From a virus: a stretch of DNA of 43,009 nucleotides. Shown here in pieces: positions 15,769 through 23,788 of the stretch (position 1 is the first letter of the stretch; every line of letters begins with the position of its first letter). Position numbers and translations under genes: made by a program. Location: positions 1-43,009 of the IMG/VR virus record IMGVR_UViG_3300031876_000235; one strand, written 5' to 3'. Under the pieces are notes generated by a model. That model had not been told where the DNA came from. It ran no database searches and saw only the letters and a list, made by a program, of their open reading frames with translations.

Positions 15769-17387
15769 TGTCCAATCAACCTCCTACAATTAGCCTTGAA
15801 ATAGGCTGTTTCTCCAGCAAAATCGAAGGCTTGAACTCCCAAAACCTCGTAGTCCTCGCCTTTCCTGCGAATCTTGTCATGCTGCCTTAAAGGGGCAAAA
15901 GCATAAACCGTGATGTAATCGTTAACGATGTATCCTGGCTCAATGAAAATTTCATCAACCCTTGTGGGTGAAAAAACCGCTAAAATGTCGATGGGCTCGC
16001 TGTAACTAACATTGTCCGCTGCTTGCCTAATTAGATAAAGCAGCACATTTTCACCTTTACCCCGCAAGATTCGGGTGAAAGGCGTTAAAGGCTCTTGATA
16101 GTTTAGGAAGAGCTGCGCAATCCAAGTCACGTTTGCCATGGCCTTCTGCTCTGTTATGGGCGAATAATCCGTGAATAAGGGACCCCAATACATGAACTCC
16201 GCTTGATATTTGCGGATGACTTGCATGCTGAAAGCATAGCTTGACTTGTCATGGAAGGCTCTTATTCGCCACAGGATTCCGCTTGTGATAGCATCATAAT
16301 AAGCGCATGCGGGAAACCTTGTAACAACATCAAGGTATCCTGGCCAGCAGACGGCTGGGTGATAAGCTGGATACTGAGCTGAAGCTCTGATGGTTTGGAT
16401 GAAGTTGTAAACTCTCTGACACGTTAAACTCCAGCCTTCATAAGTGTATAAGCCCAAAAGGGCGAAGCTCATTGGGTCATCGTAAACTTCAGTTTCATTA
16501 ATGCCTACACGATGCCATTTTCCGTCTCCAGAAGGTTTAGGGTCAAACCAAAGATACAAGGCTTCAAAACCAGAACGCAAAAAGCCTATCGCATCGCTCA
16601 TCATGATTTCATACGTGGTTTTGTTTGCAGTGTCATAAGTTTCTGCAAGCATTTTCAAGCCGATGAAATCATAAAGATCCTCAACGTTCATGGGTTGACT
16701 CCAATCATTGTTGATGGTTACGTAGCGAGCGAAACCGCCATAATACTTGTCATGAACGCCTAAAATCTCAGGCTGATGTTGCATGTTGTAGAGGAAAGTG
16801 TAGCCAGCAAGTTTAGCAACGTTGAGATAGCTGTCTGTGCCTGTTAGTGCATAGGCTTTCAAAAGAGGCGGAATGCACCTTCCAGCGTCAATGCTCCAAT
16901 GTTCCGTTCCTGCTTCAGCGTTTTTGAATCCGCCGTAAGCCTTCTTTACCGGGTCCGTGCACTGTTGAGTTAAGATAAAGTCTGCAAGTTCAACAATCTT
17001 GTTTAGGATATCTGTTTTAGCAGATTCAAACTGCTTAGCAGAATAAGCTTCGTAAAGAAAATCGATTGCGAAGGCTGCTGGAAAGGCTCCTCTGCCAAAA
17101 TCTGGGTCTGGCCCTTCAACCCTTCCGTTTTTGGCTACATAATACGTGTATTGCAGATTATTCTCCATGGTTAAGACGTTGCCGTTTATGCTTGCAACCT
17201 TGTTCCATTCAGCACGAGCATCATCTTTGATCTCAACTGGATAGCCGACCCTAAACTTTGAGCCATCTGCAACCGTCACATTTTTCTGACCGGCTGGGGG
17301 ATCCTGACTCATTTTCGTGGGTATCACATAAAAGTAAGGCGCATAATGCATTACGAATTGATAATAGGCTTCAGGCACGGCTTCCAT
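15765..17387 (-). CDS. Neck protein fused to an alpha/alpha-toroid glycosidase-like domain
   Basis: The 540-aa protein has an N-terminal beta segment (VTVADGSKFRVGYPVEIKD, about residues 37-55), then roughly 330 residues of repeated helical hairpins rich in aromatics (GGFKNAEAGTEHWSIDAGRC, LLKAYALTGTDSYLNVAKLA, FALLGLYTYEG), the plan of six-hairpin glycosidase and polysaccharide-lyase folds. The last 100 residues (ILRGKGENVLLYLIR... DKIRRKGEDYEVLGVQAF) resemble a head-closure beta-barrel. The gene sits between the adaptor and the terminator-like gene, the head-closure slot. I infer a virion-bound surface-polysaccharide enzyme or binder; catalytic acids were not pinned down. Confidence 0.6.
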   Translation of the reverse strand: MEAVPEAYYQFVMHYAPYFYVIPTKMSQDPPAGQKNVTVADGSKFRVGYPVEIKDDARAEWNKVASINGNVLTMENNLQYTYYVAKNGRVEGPDPDFGRGAFPAAFAIDFLYEAYSAKQFESAKTDILNKIVELADFILTQQCTDPVKKAYGGFKNAEAGTEHWSIDAGRCIPPLLKAYALTGTDSYLNVAKLAGYTFLYNMQHQPEILGVHDKYYGGFARYVTINNDWSQPMNVEDLYDFIGLKMLAETYDTANKTTYEIMMSDAIGFLRSGFEALYLWFDPKPSGDGKWHRVGINETEVYDDPMSFALLGLYTYEGWSLTCQRVYNFIQTIRASAQYPAYHPAVCWPGYLDVVTRFPACAYYDAITSGILWRIRAFHDKSSYAFSMQVIRKYQAEFMYWGPLFTDYSPITEQKAMANVTWIAQLFLNYQEPLTPFTRILRGKGENVLLYLIRQAADNVSYSEPIDILAVFSPTRVDEIFIEPGYIVNDYITVYAFAPLRQHDKIRRKGEDYEVLGVQAFDFAGETAYFKANCRRLIGQ

Positions 17388-17389
17388 GC

Positions 17390-17749
17390 CTACGGTCCCT
17401 CCTGGAGGCTTATTCCAAACCGTTTTTGTCGAGCTATGAACCGCTCAACTTGCTCTTTCAAAAACTCAAGCTGCTTGGAAGCGTTTGGAGAAACACGCAA
17501 ATCTCCAACTGAAAAGTCTAAGCCGACAGCAGACCCGCCGCTAACTTTACAATAACAATAAATTGCTGCCAGATTCCGAATTGCGTTAGCCTCAGCTTCT
17601 GTGCAGCTTTCAGCATTGAGCGTCTTGCTGATTTCCTCACTTAAGAATGCGGCAGCCTCGTCTCTAAACGCTAAAACATCCTCATCGCTTATGTCTGCTA
17701 TCGTTAAGCCTAAGCGTTTGCGAATCTGGTCAGCAGTAACCGAAGCCAT
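17390..17749 (-). CDS. Head-tail adaptor (gp6/gp15-like) protein
   Basis: This 119-aa helical protein opens MASVTADQIRKRLGLTIADISDED and contains EANAIRNLAAIYCYCKVSGG and a C-terminal helix, a pattern shared by small phage head-tail connector/adaptor proteins that dock on the portal. It is the first gene of the leftward neck/tail operon, with the head-closure-like gene 2 bp downstream. A divergent regulatory region separates it from the terminase operon. Confidence 0.65.
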   Translation of the reverse strand: MASVTADQIRKRLGLTIADISDEDVLAFRDEAAAFLSEEISKTLNAESCTEAEANAIRNLAAIYCYCKVSGGSAVGLDFSVGDLRVSPNASKQLEFLKEQVERFIARQKRFGISLQEGP

Positions 17750-17790
17750 GACTTGTCCAAAAGAGAAAAGCGTAATTTGAATCTAAAAAA

Positions 17791-17850
17791 CAAATCTGAA
17801 ACTAAAAATTAATTAAAAAACTGTTTAATGAAAGAAAAGATTCAGATTTG
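17791..17850. promoter_or_regulatory. Operator-like inverted repeat between neck and terminase operons
   Basis: CAAATCTGAA (17791-17800) and its exact complement TTCAGATTTG (17841-17850) form a 10-bp perfect inverted repeat with 40 bp between arms. It sits in the divergent region between the leftward neck/tail operon and the rightward terminase operon; a TATA-like GCTTAAAACT follows at 17850. Probably a binding site for a viral regulator. Confidence 0.5.
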
Positions 17851-17858
17851 CTTAAAAC
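17851..17858 (+). promoter_or_regulatory. TATA-like box of the terminase operon
   Basis: CTTAAAAC lies about 26 nt before 17880, and the first gene of the operon starts with GTG at 17896. It directly abuts the right arm of the inverted repeat, so binding there could block transcription. Confidence 0.4.
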
Positions 17859-17895
17859 TCTCAATTTCCGTCTTATTTTCATGTGGTTATGAGGC

Positions 17896-18303
17896 GTGAG
17901 CAAGAAGGTGCTTAAACAACTTGGCGAGTTACAGTTAGGCGACTTGATAGAAGTCACTTGGCTCGATGCTTCAAGGGGAAGGTTGGAAACCGTTGAAGAG
18001 CTTCGGGAAGCTGGAGTCCCAGGTGCTGAGATAGACTTACCCGTCATCAGCTACGGTGTTTACATTGGCACTTTCGGAAAAATCGCCAAACACATCGTGC
18101 TCGTTGCAAGCCAATGGCTCTTTGCACAGGGATATGGGCAAATTGACTGCACAATAATCCCTGTGGGCACGGTTGAAAACATTAACATTTTAAAGCCTAA
18201 GCTGATGGATGCAAAGAATGTCCATGTCTGTCAGCAAGCCTTCATACACGGAAGAGCAAGACGCCTAATGCGAAGAATAACAATCTTCGGGAATGAACAA
18301 TGA
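17896..18303 (+). CDS. Hypothetical protein upstream of terminase
   Basis: A GTG start gives 135 aa. The N-terminal part (LGELQLGDLIEVTWLDASRG) and the VISYGVYIGTFGKIAKHIVLVAS stretch suggest a small beta-barrel of SH3-like type with a hydrophobic core rather than a membrane segment. The C terminus is basic (GRARRLMRRITIF). I do not recognise the family. It is first in the rightward operon and its stop overlaps the next gene start (ATGA). Similar small beta-barrel proteins are frequent beside terminase genes. Confidence 0.6.
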   Translation: MSKKVLKQLGELQLGDLIEVTWLDASRGRLETVEELREAGVPGAEIDLPVISYGVYIGTFGKIAKHIVLVASQWLFAQGYGQIDCTIIPVGTVENINILKPKLMDAKNVHVCQQAFIHGRARRLMRRITIFGNEQ

Positions 18304-18554
18304 AAAACCCAATTAGACAAGCATTAACAAAAACCATACGAGCGACGCATAAGCGTAAGCAGATTGAGGTTAAAGTGGCTCCGAGCGAGAGGCTACTTTA
18401 TGCGGTTTACTTCAGCCTCGGCATGGTTGCATGCTTGACAGTACTAGAAGCTGTGCACCTGATTGTTTTGGGAAAGTGGAATCAGGAAATCTTTAGCGTA
18501 ATCTCCGGGTTGATTGGAACCGTCACTGGCATTTTCTTAACGCAGAAGGCGTAG
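18300..18554 (+). CDS. Small two-TM membrane protein
   Basis: This 84-aa protein has a basic N-terminal segment (IRATHKRKQIEVKV), then LLYAVYFSLGMVACLTVLEAVHLIVL and IFSVISGLIGTVTGIFLT, two likely membrane helices. A holin-like or membrane-docking role is possible but cannot be shown. It is coupled to the gene before it by ATGA and is followed 3 bp later by the TerS-like gene. Confidence 0.6.
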   Translation: MKNPIRQALTKTIRATHKRKQIEVKVAPSERLLYAVYFSLGMVACLTVLEAVHLIVLGKWNQEIFSVISGLIGTVTGIFLTQKA

Positions 18555-18557
18555 TGA

Positions 18558-18995
18558 ATGGCAAAAGGCAAACGATGGACAGATGCGGAGATTCAGCTTT
18601 TAATGGAAATGGTTAAGGAAGGCAAGTCGGAAAATGAGATTTTTCAGTCTGGAAAGTTTCCAAATAGAACATTCATGTCGATAAGGAATGCTGTTCAGAG
18701 GCTTACTTTTGGTGCTCAAAAGAAAAAATCCAATGGTGCTCAAATCAGAGAGGCTGAGATTGTAGGTTTAGAAACTATCGTTGCCCGCTACGTTGACGCC
18801 TTCAACAAAATCTGCGACTTACAGAAATATGACAAGGCGGATCTGGAGCGTTTTCGCATAATTTTCCAAGCTGCTTGGAAGTACCGTGAGCTTTTCCGTG
18901 AATATGAACGTTGGGAGGATTTGGAAGCCCGTGTGGAAAGCCTTGAGAAGCTTCTGGCGGAGATTAAAGAGCAAAGAAGTAAGACCACGGTTTGA
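18558..18995 (+). CDS. Small terminase-like protein (TerS)
   Basis: The 145-aa protein begins MAKGKRWTDAEIQLLMEMV with a Myb/SANT-like helix-turn-helix (RWTxxE...SxRNAVQRL over residues 6-50), then an oligomerising helical region and a C-terminal coiled coil (LEARVESLEKLLAEIKEQ). N-terminal DNA-binding plus coiled coil is the standard plan of small terminases, and it is immediately followed by the large subunit with a long overlap. Assignment depends on this context. It would select viral DNA and load TerL. Confidence 0.7.
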   Translation: MAKGKRWTDAEIQLLMEMVKEGKSENEIFQSGKFPNRTFMSIRNAVQRLTFGAQKKKSNGAQIREAEIVGLETIVARYVDAFNKICDLQKYDKADLERFRIIFQAAWKYRELFREYERWEDLEARVESLEKLLAEIKEQRSKTTV

Positions 18996-20313
18996 AGACC
19001 TTGAAGAAGAAGCCAGAGACATATTAAGGCAAGAAGAGGTTGAAATAAAGGGGCCTGTCGATTTCGCAGAGAAAATTTTGGGTATCAAGCCTTTCCCATA
19101 TCAGGCTAAGCTGCTCGAGGATAATAAAAAACGTATTGTTGCATGCATGGGAAGGCAAACGGGCAAAACGACAACCATAGCCATGAAAGCCATATTTTTC
19201 ACATACACAAACCCAAACGTAACCGTGCTGATAACCGCTCCGAGCCTAAGGCAGAGCATGATAATGTTCGACCGCATAGCCACATTCGTTTACTCCTCGG
19301 CCCGCTTAAGAAACAAAGTAGTGAGAGCTACAAGGACACTCATTCATTTTGAGAATGGAAGTAAAATAATCGCATTACCGTGCAGCGAGAACCTGCTACG
19401 TGGCTACACAGCGCATATGGTGATTTTGGACGAAGCGAGCTGGATCCCTGAAGATGTTATCACGCAAGTTCTTTTTCCAATGCTGACGACAACACAAGGG
19501 TATGCAGTTTTTCTGAGCACTCCTTGGGACAAAAACCACTTTTTCTATCGAGCTTTTGTTAACCCAAACTATAGCGTGCATAAAGTGAAGTCTGAACAGT
19601 GTCCGCTTGTAACGCAAGAGTTTTTGGAAGAAATGAAGGCAAACATGACCCGTGAAGCATTTTTGATGGAGTATGAAGCCGAGTTTGTGGAAGCCTTAAA
19701 CAGCTATTTCCCACAGGACATTATCCGAAAATGCGTTGAGTTAGCGCAAAAGCTGGGCGTTGAGCTTTACACAAGCCTTGAAACCGCTTTTCCAATCGGA
19801 GATTATTACGCTGGAGTTGACTTCGGCAAGCTACAAGACTATTCAGTTATTGTTGTTCTGAAGCGGGAGGCAGATGTGCTTAAGCTTGTTTACATGCATC
19901 AGTTTCCCCTTGAAACACCGTACACACAGGTGATAGGGCATCTTGTCAGAGCAAACCAAAAATTTCAATTCTGCAAAATCCTCGTGGACCAGACCGGCGT
20001 AGGAGAGCCTGTTCTTGAAGAAATCCGCAATCAGGGCATAAGCTGTGTTGAAGGCTTGAAATTCACTGTTCAGACAAAGGAAGAGCTGCTTACCAGCCTA
20101 AAAATCGCCATGGAACAGAATCGCTTAGCAATACCGTATCACAGGCAGCTCTGCACACAGATCAACGAGCAACAATACGCCTACAGCAAAAGCGGACACT
20201 TACAATTTAGCCACCCAGCAAACAGCCATGATGACATGCTCTGGGCTTTAGCCTTAAGCGCTTATGCAGCAAGAGAACCGCCCAAAAAAGAACCAGCCTT
20301 CACATTTGGTTAG
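18886..20313 (+). CDS. terL: Terminase large subunit
   Basis: This is the ATP-driven DNA packaging motor with a nuclease domain. In the longest frame (475 aa) the Walker A is GRQTGKT (89-95), Walker B MVILDEAS (D182, E183), and the C-terminal RNase H-like nuclease has AGVDFGK (D312), ILVDQTG (D368) and SHDDMLWAL (D449/D450). All motifs are intact. The outer start GTG overlaps TerS by 110 bp, so a later GTG (18931, after GGGAGG) or TTG may be used; the N-terminal ~15-30 residues are uncertain. It lies on the plus strand, opposite to portal and capsid genes. Confidence 0.93.
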   Translation: MSFSVNMNVGRIWKPVWKALRSFWRRLKSKEVRPRFEDLEEEARDILRQEEVEIKGPVDFAEKILGIKPFPYQAKLLEDNKKRIVACMGRQTGKTTTIAMKAIFFTYTNPNVTVLITAPSLRQSMIMFDRIATFVYSSARLRNKVVRATRTLIHFENGSKIIALPCSENLLRGYTAHMVILDEASWIPEDVITQVLFPMLTTTQGYAVFLSTPWDKNHFFYRAFVNPNYSVHKVKSEQCPLVTQEFLEEMKANMTREAFLMEYEAEFVEALNSYFPQDIIRKCVELAQKLGVELYTSLETAFPIGDYYAGVDFGKLQDYSVIVVLKREADVLKLVYMHQFPLETPYTQVIGHLVRANQKFQFCKILVDQTGVGEPVLEEIRNQGISCVEGLKFTVQTKEELLTSLKIAMEQNRLAIPYHRQLCTQINEQQYAYSKSGHLQFSHPANSHDDMLWALALSAYAAREPPKKEPAFTFG

Positions 20314-20350
20314 ACCTCTGCATGCATGGGCAATAACTCAGTTATAGAGC

Positions 20351-21367
20351 CTAGTACTTCTTGTAATAGACATCATTAAATGCACAGTATACCTGTCTAT
20401 TTTCAAATGTTGAAAGTAGGTCAGTGAAAGAACTTACTATAATACCCCCTACAGTTGGTTCCAATCTTATCCAACTTTCTAAACCAAATAAGTCAATCCA
20501 TCTAAATGAAACCCAAGCGTGTCCTTCACCAGCACTTTCACCAAGGACGACGAACACATCATTGGAACCATAACCTGCAGCTCTTAAGAGTGAACATAAT
20601 AGAATTGCAGAGTCTTCACAGTCGCCTGTTCTAAGCTGTAATGTTTCTTTAGGAAGTTGCCAATATTCCCATTGACCATGATACACGTAATCATAATCAG
20701 GTTTCCCATCGCCATCAGCGTCGTCATTCGGATATTTGATATTATTTCCTACCCAATCCCTTAACGCCATCCAATTTGGATATAGCGGAAATTTATCTTT
20801 TAGTATGGCGTTTTTGATGCTAACCACATTAGCTTCTTTTGGAGTTATGTAGAGTTTAAGTAAGTTAGAATCTTCTGTCCAGTATCTTGGAATTTTAGAG
20901 CCTACTGAAAGAGTATAAGAGTCGATAGAATCTTGGCATGATGCTTGTATAAGCACATCGCTTGATGAATCATAGACCGTTGAGACTGAGAAAGAAGAGT
21001 AATGAACTTCTGAAAATGCAAGTAAGGGCAGGAGATTAGAACTATATGGTTTTCCATCAATGTAGATGGTAACGCTTACATTTACTGCATTTGCGTTTCC
21101 TATATTTGAAATGGAGTATCTTATGTTGCTAACAAAGTCAGGCAAATCAGTCGTAGTATCTCTCGTCCAATATCCCTCATGCATGTATCCATTCACGCTT
21201 AAAACAGCCCTAAATACTTGTGGAGGAGGTGTTTGTTGTTGTGTGTTTTGACCATTACTAGGGGTTTTAGTTTGTAAATGAGAATGGATAAACAAACTTC
21301 CAAGAATTGCTACAATTACAACCGCTGTTGTTAGTCCTATGATGACTTTCCTAGAAAGCATTTTCAA
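20351..21367 (-). CDS. Membrane-anchored transglutaminase-like protein
   Basis: The 338-aa protein (TTG start; ATG two codons later) has an N-terminal signal anchor (VIIGLTTAVVIVAILGSLFI), a Gln/Thr/Pro linker and an extracellular beta domain (about 50-165). A transglutaminase-like cysteine-protease-fold domain follows, with RTGDCEDSAILLCSLLRAAG (C250) and GEGHAWV (H283). Where the usual Asp is expected, RLEPT carries Glu. A DADGDGKPD loop (about 216-224) looks Ca-binding. Such proteins are common on archaeal surfaces. On a virus it might remodel the envelope or be a moron; its convergent placement after terL suggests an insert. Confidence 0.7.
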   Translation of the reverse strand: MKMLSRKVIIGLTTAVVIVAILGSLFIHSHLQTKTPSNGQNTQQQTPPPQVFRAVLSVNGYMHEGYWTRDTTTDLPDFVSNIRYSISNIGNANAVNVSVTIYIDGKPYSSNLLPLLAFSEVHYSSFSVSTVYDSSSDVLIQASCQDSIDSYTLSVGSKIPRYWTEDSNLLKLYITPKEANVVSIKNAILKDKFPLYPNWMALRDWVGNNIKYPNDDADGDGKPDYDYVYHGQWEYWQLPKETLQLRTGDCEDSAILLCSLLRAAGYGSNDVFVVLGESAGEGHAWVSFRWIDLFGLESWIRLEPTVGGIIVSSFTDLLSTFENRQVYCAFNDVYYKKY

Positions 21368-21524
21368 TCCAAAATAGTATCATCTGCTTTTACATAAAAA
21401 GTTATCTCACAACAAAAAAATTGCCAGAACGCAAAAAATCCTGACATTCAATCAAACATTCTTCCATAAATTATAAAAAGTAGAAGCAAAAGATATCACG
21501 AACAAGCTTTTATCACTCGGGGAT

Positions 21525-22295
21525 GTGAGGAAATTGAAAGTTAGGTTGATGTTTGTGCTTTTTGACTGCCTCTTGCTTTTATTCTCTTTACCACTTGTTG
21601 AGGCTGGTTCTTTCTCCATTTCACCGGTTACGTTCTATGGAACGACAATAACTGTTTCGGTCAGTTATCCTGATTTCCATTTTGATGAACCAACAAATAT
21701 CTCTTTGGCAATAACAGTTAACTTCTACAATGAAACTATTTCAGCAGTTAATATCACTGACATACACGTTAGGCTATACTATTCGAACGTTAATGTAAGT
21801 CAAAAGGCAGGTTATCCATCACCAACACTTCAGGATAGCTATGCCTATGCGGATTGGCTCAGCACCGATTATTATGGAAGTTTGTCATATCCTCCTTCCA
21901 CTCCTTTTCCTCATAAAATAGAAAGATTATCCCCTCAAATAAATACTGGTTTTTGGAACGTTCCACTTACACTATCTTATGGGTCAACTGTGCAACAAGA
22001 AGTGCAAGCCAAACTTTATGTTCAAGTCACATTATGCTTCCTTGACATTAATGGAGAAGCAATATGGAGAATTGCTGAGTGGCCACATTTTTGGGAAAGT
22101 GGGTATCATTGGGTCTTGTTCTCTGGAGAAGGAGAAGCTCCCTACGTTACTATCTACCCCGAGACTGCACAATTTTGGCTATTTAGACCTGAAATACTTG
22201 CGATTTTAGTTGGTTCTATTGGGCTAGTTTTGGTAGGCATCGCAGTTGTTTATATGAGGAGAAAAAGGTACAAACTTCGAGGAACACAAGGATAA
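21525..22295 (+). CDS. Secreted, C-terminally membrane-anchored surface protein
   Basis: This 256-aa protein has a signal peptide (MFVLFDCLLLLFSLPLVEAG), a Ser/Thr/Asn-rich extracellular beta region with several N-x-S/T sequons, and a C-terminal helix (ILAILVGSIGLVLVGIAVVYM) followed by RRKRYKLR, a stop-transfer tail. No family is recognised. It is next to another exported protein, suggesting a surface-modification pair carried by the element. Start is GTG after GGGGATGTG; a TTG four codons on is possible. Confidence 0.65.
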   Translation: MRKLKVRLMFVLFDCLLLLFSLPLVEAGSFSISPVTFYGTTITVSVSYPDFHFDEPTNISLAITVNFYNETISAVNITDIHVRLYYSNVNVSQKAGYPSPTLQDSYAYADWLSTDYYGSLSYPPSTPFPHKIERLSPQINTGFWNVPLTLSYGSTVQQEVQAKLYVQVTLCFLDINGEAIWRIAEWPHFWESGYHWVLFSGEGEAPYVTIYPETAQFWLFRPEILAILVGSIGLVLVGIAVVYMRRKRYKLRGTQG

Positions 22296-22332
22296 TCTGA
22301 ACATGTCGGGTTTTTTAACATAGACTCCTAAC

Positions 22333-22400
22333 TTTTCATCTCTTTTAGGACAATTTGGGTTTTGGGGTAAAAGTTTTATTTCTCGAGAAAGAGATGAAAA
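22333..22400. promoter_or_regulatory. 13-bp inverted repeat flanking a promoter
   Basis: TTTTCATCTCTTT (22333-22345) is exactly complementary to AAAGAGATGAAAA (22388-22400) across a 42-bp spacer that contains a TATA-like TTTTATTT. The arms lie between two plus-strand genes, so the structure may be a terminator-like hairpin for the first or an operator for the second. Confidence 0.5.
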
Positions 22401-22413
22401 CAGTAGAAGGAAA

Positions 22414-22812
22414 TTGGGATTAAAGATATTAATTCATTATGCTTTCATGATTTTTGGAATAGCAATAATTGTCATAGGAATTTACGGTTTACCAATAGGC
22501 TTTGAAGTTAATCCCGAGTATATTAATGGTATTCTAACTGCTTCCAGCATACTTTTCGGGTTCTGGGCTGTGTTAATAGAAAGAGAGCCTAAAGAGAGAA
22601 CAGAAAGATTTCGATACAAAATATTACTAGGAAATTTCTTTTTTTCCTTTACATTTCTCATGCTCTCAGTAGTAATGATATATTTTGCTGCGTTAAACAA
22701 ATTGCATTCTGTATTCGCTCTTTCATTTTGTTTGGTCAGCTTTATGTCTAATGCATATTTTCTCGCAATGACGCTTTACTATTACAAATCCAAAAGGATA
22801 ACCGAATTTTAA
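22414..22812 (+). CDS. Four-TM membrane protein
   Basis: From a TTG start with GAAGGAA upstream the protein has 132 aa. Hydrophobic stretches at HYAFMIFGIAIIVIGIYGL, GILTASSILFGFWAVLI, LGNFFFSFTFLMLSVVMIYFA and VFALSFCLVSFMSNAYFLAM give four probable membrane helices, with a charged cytoplasmic loop EREPKERTERFRYK between the second and third. No family is recognised. It belongs to the plus-strand accessory block. Confidence 0.6.
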   Translation: MGLKILIHYAFMIFGIAIIVIGIYGLPIGFEVNPEYINGILTASSILFGFWAVLIEREPKERTERFRYKILLGNFFFSFTFLMLSVVMIYFAALNKLHSVFALSFCLVSFMSNAYFLAMTLYYYKSKRITEF

Positions 22813-22913
22813 AATTGTTGGTTTTCTGCTTCTTATCTATTGCTTTTTGTGAGCTGTTTGAGTCAACGATAGGAAGTTTAGGATAATTGAAGTTTGCTGA
22901 GGAGGTGAAAGGA

Positions 22914-23075
22914 ATGGAAGAAGAGCGTGTAAAGCTTGACCCTTACATGTTAAAAGGTATCTCAGATATCACAAAGGAAACGGAAGAAATCACCAATGCA
23001 CACTCTTCCGTATTAGTTGACAAAGACGAAATTACAATAGAAGGTTTGGGCTTGGTCGGTCGTTTAGGCTTTTAA
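22914..23075 (+). CDS. Small protein, probably a truncated or frameshifted membrane protein
   Basis: An ATG behind a strong GAGGAGGTG site gives 53 aa (MEEERVKLDPYMLKGISDIT...). The -1 frame beyond its end stays open to 23251 and encodes NVGRLAVVILVGTSILGIISI, a convincing membrane helix, then a polar tail. The two could have been one membrane protein split by a one-base change. As it stands, only a soluble acidic peptide is predicted. No family is recognised. Confidence 0.45.
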   Translation: MEEERVKLDPYMLKGISDITKETEEITNAHSSVLVDKDEITIEGLGLVGRLGF

Positions 23076-23247
23076 ACCCAAATGTCGGAAGGTTAGCGGT
23101 AGTTATCTTAGTTGGCACGTCAATTTTGGGTATCATTTCTATAAATTTTTTAAGTCTACCTGTATTGAGTATGTATGGATACTTACCCAATTCAATCACT
23201 TCTTTGAAAGTGAAGTTAACCCTCAATATTTCGTTTTGGGTTTGGGA

Positions 23248-23496
23248 TTAAACTTTACTTAGCTTTTCGCTGACTTCCTCTAAGCCTAGAGCGATTTCAG
23301 CGCCCTTGTCGGTGAGGCGGTTTATGCGTCTTGGCGGTTTAAACTCGCTTTCAATCAAGCCTTCTTTGGACAGCTGATTAATCATGTTGCTGCAGTGCTG
23401 TTCTGTTATGCCCACACGCTTGGCTATGTAGCTGTTTTGTAAAGACCCATACTTCAGTAACGCAAGCAGAATCCTCTGCTGAACAGTTAACAACAT
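23248..23496 (-). CDS. Winged-helix transcriptional regulator
   Basis: The 82-aa protein is a compact winged helix: QQRILLALLKYGSLQNSYIAKRVGITEQHCSNMINQLSKEGLIES with a helix-turn-helix centred on YIAKRVGITEQHC and a basic wing KPPRRINRLTDKG. The TATA box at 23518-23525 puts the transcription start exactly on the ATG, so a leaderless mRNA is likely. AATAG/CTATT repeats overlap this promoter and may be its own operator. It is the end of the capsid-side minus-strand module. Confidence 0.75.
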   Translation of the reverse strand: MLLTVQQRILLALLKYGSLQNSYIAKRVGITEQHCSNMINQLSKEGLIESEFKPPRRINRLTDKGAEIALGLEEVSEKLSKV

Positions 23497-23517
23497 ACCT
23501 ATTCCATAAAAAATAGG

Positions 23518-23525
23518 CTATTTAA
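23518..23525 (-). promoter_or_regulatory. Leaderless promoter with overlapping AATAG/CTATT repeats
   Basis: Minus-strand TTAAATAG lies 26 nt from the ATG at 23496. AATAGCCTATT and a further GGAATAGG lie between TATA and start, giving symmetric half sites that a winged-helix protein could use for autoregulation. Confidence 0.55.
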
Positions 23526-23624
23526 GGATAATAAGCTATTCTGAAACTCTATTTTAAAAAGAAAAGGGAAAGTGAAGCGTTTAGCCTTTCAATAGGACTA
23601 TTTCTTCGGTTTTTCAGGGTCTTC

Positions 23625-23777
23625 CTATGCTTGAGGCTCTTCTGCAACTGGCTCAAGAAAGTCGGATGGCGCTAAGCGTTTAGCATCCACATCTGAAAGC
23701 TCTATTGTATCGCCTTTATTGTAGCGTTTGCCACCTATGCGGAAACTATGCACTTTAACGACCTTGAACTTCGCCAT
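23625..23777 (-). CDS. Small capsid-module SH3-like protein
   Basis: Starting at MAKFKVVKVHSF gives 50 aa; an upstream extension overlaps the capsid stop and is unlikely. The sequence follows the pattern of small phage proteins found beside capsid genes: KxVKVxxFRxGGKRYNKGDTIELSDxDAKRL...FLEPV. Their exact role is unclear (head assembly or completion). It starts 11 bp after the major capsid stop in the same operon. Confidence 0.65.
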   Translation of the reverse strand: MAKFKVVKVHSFRIGGKRYNKGDTIELSDVDAKRLAPSDFLEPVAEEPQA

Positions 23778-23788
23778 GGCTAATTCGC

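Noticed and set aside
23060-23090. TTTAAAC slippery motif near the end of the 53-aa gene
   Set aside because: The heptamer is in the wrong register for moving ribosomes from the 53-aa frame into the membrane-helix frame.
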